The notes beneath the pieces are model-generated. The model searched no databases. It saw only the letters and a list, made by a program, of their open reading frames with translations, and was not told the origin of the DNA. From Hippopus hippopus (lineage: Eukaryota; Mollusca; Bivalvia; Cardiida; Cardiidae), in assembly GCA_946811185.2 (NCBI GenBank), contig OX328098.1, positions 45,323,650 through 45,387,649 of the forward strand: a DNA stretch of 64,000 nt, written 5' to 3'. This document shows positions 1 to 12,500 of the stretch, piece by piece. The position numbers and the translations under genes are program-made. Numbering within the stretch: the stretch's first letter is position 1; the number at the start of each line of letters is the position of its first letter.

Positions 1-9
1 AGCAATTTC

Positions 10-330
10 TTCTTTTCCAACAATGTTTTCTACCCTTTCTTAGGAAATTCTCTGTATTTCACTCACATTTGATGTGTTGTCTGAAAATGCATTTAAAATA
101 GGCAAGTTTCTGGTAAAAGGTTAATCCTGGCTTTAACCATTTACCACACAATGCCGTCCTTTAACGACCCTGGAAAACAACCCTTAAAAAAACATTGTGG
201 GAAAAGGAGAAAATGTTTTCTACCCTATCATAGAAAAATTGCACCATTTGAGCCACATTGAAATTGTCGTCTGCAAATGCTTTGAATTTGGACAAGGGTA
301 AAATTTTGTTGTCTGGTAAAGGGTTAAATG
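10..330. mobile_element. MITE family E, two partial copies
   Basis: Sequences such as 'ccaacaatgttttctaccct' and 'accatttaccacacaatgcc' through 'tctggtaaagggtta' belong to the common family E, detailed at 45599. Confidence 0.6.
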
Positions 331-617
331 TTAAGGCCGGACAAACTGCTGTTGTACACGTGTTTGTCCAACTTTACTCCTCACTAAACTGTCTCTTATT
401 TTTTACATCATGTTTTATAACGTAAGATCTATCTCTTTACCAAACGACAACATTTTGGATTTGAACAAATTGAAAGCATTTTCAAACGACAAAATAAATG
501 TGACTCAAAAACTGAAATTTGTTCCTGGAAGGATAGAAAATATTGTTGGAAAAGGAGCATTTTCTACATTTTTTCACAATGGTTTCAACAGCTTTCTTTC
601 TCAGAGTCGATAAGGCT

Positions 618-798
618 TGTATTCACCAACCATTTTAAAGTGCATGCAATATTAGGCTTATTCTCTATTTAAAAAGTAAAACAACATCTGATTGGCTAAA
701 ACATTTGGTTTAGCCAATCAGAAATATATTACTTTGAAATTTAGAAAATTCTTGAGGATTAGACTCGGAATGCTATTGAGATTGGTTGGTGTATAGGA
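618..798. mobile_element. MITE family D (palindromic) copy
   Basis: Near-perfect foldback around 'aacatttggtttagccaatc', with outer arms 'caccaacca' and 'tggttggtg'. Confidence 0.7.
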
Positions 799-1208
799 GA
801 CTAGAGAATTTAGAAAAAAGATAGATTTTTCGACACCACCGATAAGGTGTGTTTTAATTTTTTCAAGTTTTTGCTCATTTAGCTACTTTTTTTTTTCGTT
901 GATTATACTTTGGGTGCCAACATGCAACATGAATACAGCAGTAGCGATATGGGTAAGCCTTCGCTAATCGGTTAAACTTGCATTCATAGTCTTCTTCTCA
1001 GCTCAGCAAGTATTTTGTTTAGCCATTCAGAAATTGTGTTATATGGATTATTAGAAAATTCTTTAGAGTTAGACCACAAATATTATTAAGAATGGTATGG
1101 GCAATACGGTCCTTCTTCCCGTCCCCCACCCACGGGGATGTAAACAACCTATAGGTTAATACTCCCTATATTGAACTTATGGGTGCAAGAACGGGGATTT
1201 AATTTTCT

Positions 1209-1434
1209 TGGTTCTTTACCATACAATGACGAGTTTTAAAGACCCTAAGGATTAAGTCTTTTGAAAACATTGTTTGAAAAGGAGACAATGCTGGTGGCCA
1301 GCATTTTCTGCTTTCTCTACAATGTTTTCTACCCTTTCCTAAACGGCTTTCAGTTTTTGAGTCGCATTTATTTTGTTGTCTGCAAATGCTTTGAATATGG
1401 ACAAGTCCGAGTTTTTGTAGTATGGTCAAGAGTT
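1209..1434. mobile_element. MITE family E copy
   Basis: 'gttctttaccatacaatgac' to 'ttttgtagtatggtcaagag', with the 'ctggtggccagcattttct' centre. Confidence 0.65.
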
Positions 1435-1800
1435 TCTTTCACCTTTTTTTTTTCCCAGCACATACCTTTTTTCCTCTCTATTTTTGATAAGCTAACTATC
1501 TTTCACCTTTTGTCCCTAGAATCAGATTTTTTATATGCTAGTATTTCTAAATTATCTTTTTTTTCGTCTTAATCCGGTTTTATGTGACATTCAATACCTT
1601 TTAATCACGTTTCTTTATGTTCTTTTTTGAGTTTTTTTATATAGAAGAGGGCAATGCTCTTTACTTCCATTTTTATTTTATCTTCAGACTGATAATTACA
1701 CACCTACTTGTTCCAATCAGTTTTCTTGAACCTTTGCCTTTCTAGCCATGCCAGTTTTTTGGGTCGTAAGCTTTAACTCTTGCAGCGCCATATAATAATT

Positions 1801-2056
1801 GGTCTGCAACATGCGAAAAGGGGTTTTCGGACATTTGCGTAAAGTGTCGTCTCGGATCAGCCTGCGCAGTCCGCGCAGGCTAATCCGAGACGGCACTTTA
1901 CATCAACATAAGTTTTTTTAATACAGTAGACTGAAACAGAAAATCGCATACGATCGGAAAGTGTCGTCTCTGATCAGCCTGTGCGGAATGCACAGGCTAA
2001 TCCGGGACGACACTTTACGCAAATGTCCGAATGCCCCTTTTCACGAGATGCAGGCC
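1801..2056 (+). mobile_element. MITE family C copy
   Basis: 'ggtctgcaacatgcgaaaag' to 'cacgagatgcaggcc'. Two internal foldbacks centred on 'cctgcgcagtccgcgcagg' and 'cctgtgcggaatgcacagg'. Confidence 0.75.
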
Positions 2057-2284
2057 ATATAATCTGAGCCACGCTCTAGCTAAGGGGGCTTAATACTTCT
2101 CCGTTATGCATTGCACCATGCAAATGATTATATAATCATGGATCTATAAAATCCATTTCGTCTAACAACCGATCATGAGGTAGACCAGTCCTTTGACATG
2201 CAGAAAATTGACCACAGCAAATGACTGCGTCGATAATTTTTTGGCAGATGCATTAAACCCCATTTTCACAGACCATGGGTCATT

Positions 2285-2322
2285 TATTATGAGCTAGAGC
2301 TAGAGCTAGAGCTAGAGCTCTT
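2285..2322 (+). repeat. (GAGCTA)n microsatellite
   Basis: Five to six tandem copies. Confidence 0.85.
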
Positions 2323-2384
2323 TCGACGGCTCAACATACGATCTATTGAGTACTGGAAAGATTTTTATCTTAAAATGGCTTGAC

Positions 2385-2455
2385 ACAACAAACGAACGGT
2401 ATAGATCAAAGATCAGACAGCATGTTTTTTGCTGTCCGATCTTAAACGTACCGTT
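2385..2455. repeat. Core palindrome related to MITE A
   Basis: 'atagatcaaagatcagaca' against 'tgtccgatcttaaacgta' forms an imperfect hairpin. Confidence 0.5.
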
Positions 2456-2881
2456 TTCAAATACGGTTGGGTTTCTGCGTGCATTAGTTGTGAGGCGTAG
2501 GATTTGTAATCTGGAAGCTTTAAAAGCACCTGGTTTTTTCATGTTAGTGCCCTTAGGCAAGACACTTCAGAAAATTAGTATGGATGAAACCTAGGATATA
2601 CAAATGAATAAGTGAGCTGTCGCCGTGATGTAACTGAAAAAAAGGTTAAAGTGTAAAACTACATTCAATCAATCAATTCAAATACGATTGAAAGGAGCAG
2701 AAATAGAATGCCAGCCTTCTGCTCCAGAAGTTTAGGGTTCGAGCTTCGTAACAAGCGGAGTCGACCCACTAGGCTATCTACAGCTTGGTGCAGGTAAGGT
2801 TTCTTTTTCTCAAGGAGTATCAATCGACAATAATTAATCCAAGTTGCAAAACGTGTTTCACATTGAATATAAAATGCACCG

Positions 2882-3130
2882 GCAAAAGGGGGGGGGGCTT
2901 AATGCATCTCCATGATGAATTATACCAAGCAAGTCATCACATAATTATGAATCCATAATGTCCATTTAGTCTAACGATTGACTGAATCTGGATACAAAGT
3001 GATCCTGTGACATGCAGAAAGTTAACCAAAAGCAAAAACGTTTCGACCATGTCAGCCTGTGCAGAATGCGTAGGCTGACATGAATCGATACTTTTTGCAG
3101 ATGCATTAAGCCCCCTTTTCAGAATTTGAC
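2882..3130 (+). mobile_element. MITE family B copy
   Basis: Ends 'ggcttaatgcatctcc' and 'gcagatgcattaagccccct' are inverted, with a centre 'cagcctgtgcagaatgcgta' foldback. Confidence 0.65.
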
Positions 3131-3497
3131 CGAGCTGATAATCTAACACCCGACTGAATCTTGAGGTAGACTAGTCCTTTGACATGCAGAAATTTGACGA
3201 ACCACAAAACGTTTCAACCCATTTCAGCCTGTGCGAACTGCTCAGACTGAAATGAGTCGATATTTTTTTTCAGATGCATTAAACCCCCTTTGAACAGAGC
3301 ATAACGCATTTTGTAATTGAATTGTAATTTTCCATATTTTTTTCCTGAAAAGAAAAGCTTATTTGATTTTCTTAAAGTTCTAAGAATTAATCTTGCTGAC
3401 CTTAGGTCAATGTCAATGGCAGTTTATCAACCTTGAGGGATTGAAACGTGCTACAAACATCTGGTGACCGATCACATGGTGTTGGGTCAATATAAAT

Positions 3498-3760
3498 GAA
3501 CCATGCTCTGTGAAAAGGGGGCTTAATGCATCTGCGAAAAGTATCGACCCAGGTCAGCCTGTGCAGTCCGCTCAGACTGAACTGGGCCGAAACTGTTCGC
3601 TGTCGGTCAATTTTCTGTATGTCCAAGTACCAGTCTACCTCATGATTCAGTCGTTGTTAAATAAAAAAGTGGTTATTATGGATCCACAATTATGTGATGG
3701 CTTCACTGGTACATCGTATCACGGAGATGCATTAAGCCCCCTATTGCCAGAGCATGGCTC
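3498..3760 (+). mobile_element. MITE family B copy
   Basis: Full length, about 260 bp: 'gaaccatgctctgtgaaaag' ... 'ccagagcatggctcaaat', with central 'cagcctgtgcagtccgctca'. Confidence 0.75.
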
Positions 3761-3774
3761 AAATATATATATAT

Positions 3775-4035
3775 GGCCTGCAACACGCGAAAAGGGGCAT
3801 TCGGACATTTGCGTAAAGTGTCGTCTCGGATCAGCCTGCGCAGTCCGCGCAGGCTGATCCGAGACGGCACTTTACGACTACATTAGATTTTGTGCTACAG
3901 TAGACTTGCGCAAAACAGAAAATTACATAAAAACGGAAAGTGTCGTTTCGGATCAGCCTGCGCGGACTGCGCAGGCTGATCTGAGACGACACTTTACGCA
4001 AATGTCCGAATACCCCTTTTCGCGTGTTGCAGGCC
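3775..4035 (+). mobile_element. MITE family C copy
   Basis: Best copy of this family: 'ggcctgcaacacgcgaaaag' to 'cgcgtgttgcaggcc' inverted ends with two internal foldbacks. Lies between two family B copies. Confidence 0.8.
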
Positions 4036-4041
4036 ATATAT

Positions 4042-4300
4042 GAGCGAACTCTAGCAAAAGAGGGTTTAATGTGTCCAATATGCCTCATACAAAGCAAATC
4101 ATCACATAATCATAGCTCCATAAAATCCTTTTTGTATAACAACCGACCGAATCATGAAAGTAGAATGCTCCTTTGACATGCAGAAAATTTACAAATAGCA
4201 AAAGGTTTCGATCGATGTCAGCCTGCATGGACTGTGCAGGCTGACCTGGGTCAATACTTTTGAAGATTCATTATACCCTCTTTTCACAGAGTATGACTCA
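4042..4300 (+). mobile_element. MITE family B copy
   Basis: 'gagcgaactctagcaaaaga' to 'cacagagtatgactca' with the central foldback 'catggactgtgcaggctga'. Confidence 0.6.
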
Positions 4301-4366
4301 AATATGTATAAACACCTTAGTTATTGTTATTACCTTAAACCAGCATGAATTTAGGAAAATAAAAAT

Positions 4367-4629
4367 GAACCATTCTCTGTGAAAAGGGGGCTTAATGCAT
4401 CTTAGAAAAGTATCGATCCAGGTGAGCATGCGCAGTCCGCACAGGCTGACCGGGTCCGAAACTTTTCTCTATTGGTCAATTTTCTGCATGTCCAAGGACC
4501 GGTGTACCTCATGATTCAGTCGTTTGTTAGACAAAATGGATTTTATGGATCCATAATTGTGTGATGGCTTGCTTGGTATCATGGATCACGGAGATGTATT
4601 AAGCCCTTTTTTGCCAGAGCATGGCTCAA
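4367..4629 (+). mobile_element. MITE family B copy
   Basis: Full length. Its right end 'gccagagcatggctcaaa' abuts the mariner-like remnant. Confidence 0.75.
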
Positions 4630-4634
4630 ATATA

Positions 4635-4884
4635 CAGGGTGTCCAGAAAGTCGTGAACCATCCTGAAAACACATTCATTGTTACAGATGCTCAAATTGAG
4701 CACCATTTTCAGTAATGGTCAGTAACTGAGTGTCACAACATCCCACCGGATACCCTACGGAATGTTCAAACAGCTTTTTGCGGAGAGTACATACAGCGTT
4801 GTATTACTGAAAATGGTGCTCAATTTGAGCATCTGTAACAATGAATGTGTTTTCAGGATGGTGCACGACTTTTTGGACACCCTG
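4635..4884 (+). mobile_element. Deleted Tc1/mariner-like element with transposase tail
   Basis: Bounded by TA, with 'cagggtgtccagaaagtcgt' at the left and its complement 'acgactttttggacaccctg' at the right. The terminal repeats extend inward about 75 bp. Between them the plus strand keeps about 35 codons (..IPPDTLRNVQTAFCGEYIQ.., ending in GAQFEHL and a stop). These match the usual C-terminus of an IS630/mariner-type transposase, with the stop lying inside the TIR. The rest of the transposase is gone, so it is non-autonomous. It is inserted at the end of a family B MITE. Confidence 0.75.
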
Positions 4885-5264
4885 TATATAGTTATTTCTC
4901 TGTGTGTGTGTTTTTTTTTTTCGAATCTGGAGGGAGAAAAAGTTTGAAAACATTGTGGGAGACATGGTAATGTGTCCTTGTACAGACACATATAACCATT
5001 TAAGCCACAAATAAAAATGTTGTCTGCAATTTTTGAAAAGATTTAAGTCTCAATAAGAGTTTATATTAATATTTTGGCCAAAAGGGTGAGAAGAACTATT
5101 TCCTTTTGTTACTATGTTTTCACTTGCAAAGAGCCTTATTCTCTTGAAGTAGACAATTATTCTTGAAAAGTTAAATATTTTGGCAAAAGAATGAGAAGAT
5201 TTTTTTTTTCTTTTGTTTCAATGTTTTCACATGCAAAGAGCCTTTTTATCTTAAAGTAGACAAT

Positions 5265-5920
5265 GTTTGTCTTGATTATTTTTCGAACGAGTTTGAAAAT
5301 GGGCCACGTCGATTTAAAAAGTAGGTCAATGGAGCAAAACTTGGAAAAAACAATGAATACACCCTAGAGGCCACATTTTCGGTCAAAAATTTATGAGACT
5401 TGTTTAGAATGTCTGTCTTAATATTTCCCGGACGAGTTCGAAAATTGATCATATAACGTAAAAAACTAGGTCACTGGGACAACTAGGAAAAAAAGCTTGT
5501 TCACACTCTAAAGGTATCATTTTTCTGTCCAATACCCATGAAAATTAGTCAGAATGTTTGTTTTGATAATATCGCATACAAGTTTGAAACGTCTGGTCAA
5601 AAGTAAGTCACTGGGACAAATTTTAGAAAAACCTTGTGTACACTTTTGAGGCTATAATTATCATTCAGTTCTCATAAAAAATGGTCAGAATGTTTTTCTT
5701 GAGGATATTTCAGACGACTTTAAAAGTAGGTCACGTAGGGTCAAAAAGTAGGTCACCGGGACAAATCTTAGACAATACTTGTGCACACCCTAAAGGCCAC
5801 ATTTTCAGTCTAGTGCTCTTGAAAGTTGGTCCCGGTGATATCTTAAAGGATTTGAAAATGGGTCATGTGGGTTCAAACAGATGGTCACATCTCTTATTAC
5901 TGAATATATTTACTGCTGAC
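5265..5920 (+). repeat. ~145-bp degenerate tandem repeat
   Basis: Four to five units sharing 'gggtcaaaaagtaggtcac', 'ccctaaaggccacattttc' and 'ggtcagaatgttt'. Same style as a repeat common in bivalve introns. Confidence 0.65.
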
Positions 5921-6242
5921 TCAAGCTAGTTGCTAATTATCAAAAAAGAGAACTCATACTACAAGGGCAGATGATCTCCAAAATGATGCTTGCTTTGTGA
6001 AAAAAGGTATATTATATTTCATGTGTCTATTTTTAGAAATGTTATAGGTAAAGAAATGTCGTAATTTAAGCTGGGGGGGAATTATTTCCCCGTCACAGTG
6101 AATATTTTCCTCCTGCCGAAAATCTGGAACTACTTTTTTAAGTTTTTTAAGTTTTTAAGTTTTAAAAGTGGCATTCGTTGACAAAATAATCAGAGGAAAT
6201 ATAATATATAATTTATTTCATCAGCTTGTGGTTAATATGGGG

Positions 6243-6330
6243 AAATATTTGCCTCAAAAGGGAAAGGTCCGCGAAAATAACTCGTGCCTTACGGCACTCG
6301 TTATTTTCGCATACCTTTCCCTTTTTCATT
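6243..6330. repeat. Inverted repeat
   Basis: 'aagggaaaggtccgcgaaaa' and 'ttttcgcatacctttccctt' arms with inner 'gtgccttacggcac'. Confidence 0.8.
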
Positions 6331-6464
6331 AGTTTAATGAATACTGGAGATGCATTTAACCCCCTTTTGCCAAAGTGCGACTAATATAACTTTATACAGT
6401 TGTGCCGACTGTGATGTGTTACTCAAAAAGCAACTACAGCCGAAAGTTCTGATCCGCTTGTCGT

Positions 6465-6520
6465 GGTCTTGTTGTTGTTGTTGTTGTTGTCGCCGTCTTC
6501 GATGGTGATGATGATGACGG
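6465..6520 (+). repeat. (TTG)n and (GAT)n microsatellites
   Basis: Trinucleotide runs. Confidence 0.8.
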
Positions 6521-6587
6521 CGATGAAAATAAATACCAAAATAAAAAACAATGGAATTGTGTTACTTTGTTCTTTTAAACGGATACA

Positions 6588-6760
6588 GTCCCTATTCACC
6601 CATCATTCTTAAGAATATTCTTTGTCTTTTTCTCAAGAATTTGGAAAGTAATACAATTTCTGATCGGCTAAACCAAATGGTTTAGCCAATCAGAAAGTGT
6701 GTTACTTTCTAAATCTGGAATAAGACTAAGAATGCAGTTAAGAAAAGTTGGCGAATTTAG
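6588..6760. mobile_element. MITE family D copy
   Basis: Arms around 'ggctaaaccaaatggtttag' with 'attcttaagaa' near one end. Confidence 0.7.
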
Positions 6761-7071
6761 ACCCTGAATTTATTTCACTTTAATTGGCACCCGACTAGCC
6801 ATACTTTCACTGTGCTATAGTGCTGACCAAATCAATTTGAATCTCGTTAAGGTAGGGCTTCTTTCATAGGAATATTGAAATCTTTATCGCAGTTATCATT
6901 TCATTCTCCCGGCTTATTATAATATCACCTTTTTTCTGAGAGAAGCCCATGGCTAGGTATTACTGTTTGTCATGGTAGTGCTAATACAGTGTCAAGGAGC
7001 GAGTGAGTAGGTGCACTGGCGTCCATGATAAAGTTGAAGTAGAGTTAAAAACGCAACTGCATACCAAACAC

Positions 7072-7292
7072 ACGATTGACTGACTGATTGTTTGTATGGT
7101 GTTTAATGCCGTTTTCAACATTATTTTAGTTATATCGCGGCGGCCAGTGCACATATCCATGCTTTCCTGGAGTCTTGTCGCAATGACTATCATCAATCTT
7201 CGGAAAGAAATTGGCCGAGCCAGGAATCGAACTCACGAGCCCCGTTTTCAAGTCCTGCATGCTACCGACTGAGCAACCGGGGCTCGGCACCA
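7072..7292 (-). mobile_element. tRNA-derived SINE copy, partial
   Basis: The minus strand begins with a tRNA-like head ('gagccccggttgctcagtcg', then 'gttcgattcctggc' B box). The tail is 'ggcggtt..aaacac' type. Same family as 7862-8195. Confidence 0.7.
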
Positions 7293-7539
7293 AACACACG
7301 AACAATAAGAACAACAACAAAACGTAACAAGCCCAAGTCTAGTTCCCGTTAAAAGAAAGAAGACCGGGATGTTCGAGCTGTCGACGGACTATAAGATAAA
7401 ATATTGATGAAGGTTTCACGAAATAATGTTTGATCCTTAACTCTTTCAGCACCAAATAAATAAACTCGACCTCTTTCGACGGCTATAAATACAATCCATT
7501 TAAACTTAAAAGATTTTGATTGTGTAGGCTTGACTACAC

Positions 7540-7610
7540 AAGCGGACGGCATAGATCAAAGATCAGACTGCACGTTCTGTGCAGTCTGATTTTGATCTAT
7601 GCCGTCCGCA
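7540..7610. repeat. Core palindrome related to MITE A
   Basis: 'gcggacggcatagatcaaag' and its complement around 'cacgttctgtgc'. Confidence 0.6.
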
Positions 7611-7639
7611 AAAGTCACTGTTTTCGCCCATGGCGCCGA

Positions 7640-7866
7640 AAGGGTTAATCACACAATACCGGGTTTTAACAATCCTGAAAGAGATGGCTTTTGAAAACAT
7701 TGTGACAAAAGGAGAAACTGCTGATAACCAGCATTTTTCTACTTTTCGCACAATGTTTTCTACCATATAAAGGGCAGAAATATTATTTGAGCTACATTTA
7801 ATTTGTCGTCTGCAGATGCTTTCAATTTGATCTAGTCATAAAACTTTGTTGTTTGGTAAAGACTTA
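7640..7866. mobile_element. MITE family E copy
   Basis: 'gggttaatcacacaatacc' to 'ttgtttggtaaagactta'. Confidence 0.65.
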
Positions 7867-8195
7867 AATTGAATGATTGACTGTATGGTGTTTCACGCCG
7901 TTTTCAACATTATTTCAGTTATATCGCGGCGGCCAGTGCACCTATCCATGCTTTCCTGGAGTCTCTTTTACCAGTACTCCGCACAAGTTTCTTTTTTTCC
8001 CTATTTTCCGAGCCACTGGCTGCTTTCCCACATAACCATCGTCGAAACAATGGTCGGCGATGGGAGAGGAATGAATCCTGTCGCAATGACTATCATCAGT
8101 CCTCGGAAAGAGATAGGCCGAGCCAGGGTTCGAACCAACGACCCCCTGTTCTCAAGTCCTGCACGGTACCGACTGAGCTATCGGGGCTCGGCGCA
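7862..8195 (-). mobile_element. tRNA-derived SINE, full length
   Basis: Head on the minus strand 'gagccccgatagctcagtcg' with A box and 'ggttcgaaccctggc' B box; body 'cgaggactgatgatagtcat'; 3' part 'aaaacggcgtgaaacaccat'. About 330 bp; the reference copy of this family here. Confidence 0.78.
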
Positions 8196-8199
8196 GAGT

Positions 8200-8610
8200 T
8201 GAAGAATCAAAGTGTTGTCTCACGGCCTTCCCTCTCCTTTCCCACCTTCGATATTCCACGGGAGATAACTGCTTGAAGTAATTATCCTTCGTTAGTCAGA
8301 ACTTGTAATTAGTTTTCTTGGTTTGCAATCGTTACAGAAACGTAAAAGGGAAACATCTTGACCCTTCTCTTGCTCTACGCAAACAAGGCCGTTTTAAACA
8401 GATTGTATTTTAAGTCGTTGACAGAGTTATTTAACAAAATGAAGAGAGTTTATAAAGTTTCAAAGTTTTTCTTCGAAACGTGACAAACTCGAGTCAAAGA
8501 ATATAACAAAAGAGACAGCTTCAAAATAGATAAAAAAAAAAATGATATTAATACTTTGAGTTGTGTAACCCATCTGCTGCTTAACACGACTCCATGCGCT
8601 TCCAAACAAT
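8200..8610. other. Spacer, nothing recognised
   Basis: No coding, RNA or repeat signal I can support. Confidence 0.4.
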
Positions 8611-8675
8611 TTAGATCAAGATCAGACTGCAGAGAAAGTGAAGTTTGATCTTTGATCTACGCTGTCCGATACGAT
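8610..8675. repeat. Core palindrome related to MITE A
   Basis: 'tagatcaagatcagactgca' paired imperfectly with the 'ttgatctttgatctacgc' side. Confidence 0.5.
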
Positions 8676-9218
8676 AAGTTTTTTTTTTCACGGCGAAAAG
8701 ACCTGTTATAAAGCAATACTTACATGCAGGTTTAAACGGCCAATTGGCAATGTAAGCATGAAAAAACATTGTGGGAAGGAAGAAAATGCTGGTAGTCAGT
8801 TTTTTTTTCATCTTTTCTGCCATACCAAAGACGAATCCCAACCATTTAAACCATATACGTACAATCTGACTTCTCCATTTGATTTAAATATGGACATGTC
8901 TAAAATTATGTGGTCTGGGTTTTAGGTTTAAAATTCCTTTGCTTCTTTGATACAAGTAGAACAGGACTAGTCTTACACTTGCGTATTTGTAAATTTTCGT
9001 AATGACCTCTTCAGAAACTTAAGTAATTACAGTGTAGTAGAGTTCTAATCGTTTAGTTTTTTGTCTCTTGTCATAATTTCTTTCTTTTTGTATGTTATAA
9101 TCTTGTTTATTCATTTTGTGTATTATCTCAACAGACCGAATTCACCAGTTATTGTAAATTGCATTCTACTTCTAAAAAGCAACACAATTTCTGAAACCAA
9201 ATGGTTTAACAAATCAGG

Positions 9219-9414
9219 CCCCGTATTCACCAACAATCCTTTAGAACGTCCTTAGTCTTATTCTTTATAATTTTCTAAATTTGAAAGTAACACAACTTCT
9301 GATTGGCTAAACCAAATGGTTTAGCCAATCAGAAATAGTGTTACTTTCAAATTTAGAAAATACTGGAGAATAAAAAGAAGAACACTCTTAAGAATGGCTG
9401 GTGAATACGGGGCC
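9219..9414. mobile_element. MITE family D copy
   Basis: Best copy: 'ggccccgtattcaccaa' to 'ggtgaatacggggcc', centre 'ggctaaaccaaatggtttag'. Ends about 100 bp from the copper monooxygenase stop. Confidence 0.8.
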
Positions 9415-9512
9415 AGGACCGTGTAACTAAATTAAAAGTTAAAATGCTCTATAGAATGGTTGCTGAATACGAATCCAGAAAGCAAGAATGCTGAAAACCG
9501 ATAGAACTAAGT

Positions 9513-12500
9513 TTAGAGAAGCATGTACAGGACCATCGTGACAACCATGGCAACCACATTTGCCAATGGTGCTACAGAAGCATTTGTATCATCAGAACCT
9601 GGAAAAATCGAGGCGTATTCTTGTTTCAGAATCTCAGCATCACAGGATTGTAGTCTTCCCCAAAATCTGTCCACATAAACCCTGTCGCTGTCTGGGATGT
9701 CCTCGCTTGTGCTCAACAATACCTCTCGAAAGGTGCCGATATAACATGGATGCTGGTTGATCTCCTTCACCACAGCAATACATTCCTTCTTGCAATAGCC
9801 GATGGCACAGTTCTCTTCTAGTGCCATGTATCGTGCTACGTTGTCAGGATGCCTGCGGGATAATTAAGATAAATAATGAAAGTAGTCAAAACGTAACCAT
9901 ACATCAAAGCATAACATTATAGTTATGTTAATCTTAGTCAATTTGTGAAATTAAACTAAGAGTATTAACCCTGATCCTGCTAAGTAAGTTGAACTAAACT
10001 TTCAAGCCGATGGTAAAACCTCAAATAATGCTATTTTCAACATATTTTTGGGACAAAAATATAGCGTTATCGGACAGTGTAGATCCAAGGTCAGATCTAC
10101 ACTGTCCGTAAAAGGTCAGTAAGTCGCGCTTAGTAGACTAAGGGAATTAATCTGTGGCGTATTCGGTAAGGCGTAAGATTTGTAAATGAGCGGTGCACTG
10201 ACAAAATGGGGTTCGATGCACCTTAATTCACTTTTTGTGACATATCTAGATCTATATTGTTGTCTGCAAACGTTTTAACTTAAGATAAGTCCAAAATTTT
10301 GTCGTTAGGTAAAGATTAAAAACAATGAACCAACAAACGAAATTGTGATATCATCATTTAAATAACACTAAAACAAACAACCAGCACATTTTTTTTTTCA
10401 ACATTACCATTGTTAAAAAACGAATGAGCTTTAAACATTGTCAATATTTTGCTACTTTTCAAGGTAATGTTTTTTTTTAAAACTTACTGGCCGTCGAAAA
10501 TCATCGTCTTGTTACAGCCACGTACAACCGGGAGGTCGAATTCACACACATCGACATCATTGAACGAGACACAATCTGAAAAAGAATGATAATGGCAAAA
10601 CTATATACAAGCATGAAATAGTAAAAACAATAACTATGGTAACTATCATCATCATAGCATCATCAGTATCATCCTCAACGTCACTAGCAGTAGCACCAGC
10701 ATCTATTTTTGCTTCATACATCATTTTGATTTTTATGGCATTTTAAACTTTACTTAGATAAAGTAACATTGATTCTGCTGGATTCTAGATTAATTTTAAA
10801 TTATTTTTGCTATTGTACAAAAAATACTGATGCATGAGATGATAATTGAACTTATAGTGAAATATTTGTAAGTCACGATGACGGAGAGACAAAGCTGCAG
10901 AATACTGTGTTGTGACCTATGATATATACAGGTATGTAAGATACATAGGTTCTGGCATAAGTTTGAGATAAACTTTTATCAAACAAGTCAGTTGTAAATG
11001 TTTACCAGATCGTTTAAGATTTTTTTTCGGATAATAAGTTAGGAAGGTGAAGCACATTTCATCATTGGTTCCTTCCCCGTATGTTGTGGTCTTTGTTCTC
11101 GATGTTGATGTAAAATGACACTTCAGCTGAAGTTCGTGTCCTCGTTCGACTTTTATCGGCTCTTGAAACCTGTTAAAAAGGAAAGAATTTATGAGCTCTT
11201 TATAAAGTTTATTCCATCTTTGTCTCTCGCTCTCCACATTTTTACAAGATTTATATTCACATATAGGCCTATATTTGCTCTTTAACTTTTTAACAGATGA
11301 CTAAGGTAGGGCTCGTCTGTATTGAAGGCGTTGTCAGAACCAGCGATTCCTCCTTTTCTAGCTTTTTTTTTCTATCCTTTCGAAGACTGTCACCACATTT
11401 GTAGTCACATATAATTTCTCGTCTGCAAATTCTTTGGATTTGGACCAGTCCAAAATTCAGTTATTTCGGTAAAGAGTTGAACACAATTTATTTACGAGAT
11501 ATTTAGAGTTGTCTGCCTCAAATCTGTTACTGGAAAACCTGAACAAACGACTGTCGTGTGATTGGTCTTTTTTATGTCCATGAATACTAGTTAGGTAAAT
11601 ATGCAATGTAGTGATGGTACTATTTTACCCTTGCCCATTTGTAAATAATACGTTTTTGTTTAACTCTTTACCAGACGAAACAATTCTAGACCTGTTCAAA
11701 CTGAACGCATTTGCAGACGACGATATGAACGTAGTTCAAACAACAAGATTTGTCTTTGAAAAGTTAGAAAACAAGGTAGATGGGGCAGAAATTTTCCTTT
11801 TACAACCTTGTTTTCGAAACACTTCTTTCATAGGTCGTTTAAACACGGGATTGTGTGGTTAATTTTAAAGGTTAACATTATTCATACATACTGAACACGT
11901 AGGAATGGTTTTGAACAAACTACTGCAGGGCTCAAGCCAAGAACTGGTGTAACATAGAAAAAACCTAAATAGGCAGATCGTGACCTTGAGGTTGTAGGTT
12001 TGATATTAAGGCTGGCCACTTAAAATTACAAAACGGCCTTCAGATGAGACGTTAAACCTAAGTCCCGTACGAGGGTGCTGTACGCTGAATACGTAAAAGA
12101 ATCAGGCGTAACTTTACGTGGGTTTCGCCATGTACCTTGCGCTATTCCCAATAACATCACTGTCTTCTGGGGCGTCGCCAATATGGGCAACCAGTGCCGA
12201 GGATAAAAAAGTCCATAAATCGTCTCCTGGACATGAAGATTTCTTTTTTTTTTGTAAACGGACCAATACCTTTCATAGAAACAGAATGATATACATACTG
12301 ATAGTTGACAGGCCTGTCATAGTTAAAAACCGGATCATTGGCGAGGTACTCTACTCCTGTGTTCGGAACCACGACTTGAGATACAGCACTTCGACCTTTT
12401 TAACAAAAAAATGAAGAAAATATCGAGCTATTTATTGCTTGATACTCTAATGGTAGCAATTGAAGTTATTTTTGAAACTGTTAAAATCTTGAAAAGTTCC

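Noticed and set aside
2312..2594. Overlapping 82-aa frames on both strands
   Set aside because: Mirror translations of a palindromic repeat with no domain signal.
8100..8195. Possible tRNA genes at SINE heads (also near 22055, 40170, 55755, 59210)
   Set aside because: A and B boxes are present but cloverleaf pairing is poor and SINE bodies follow, so they are SINE promoters.
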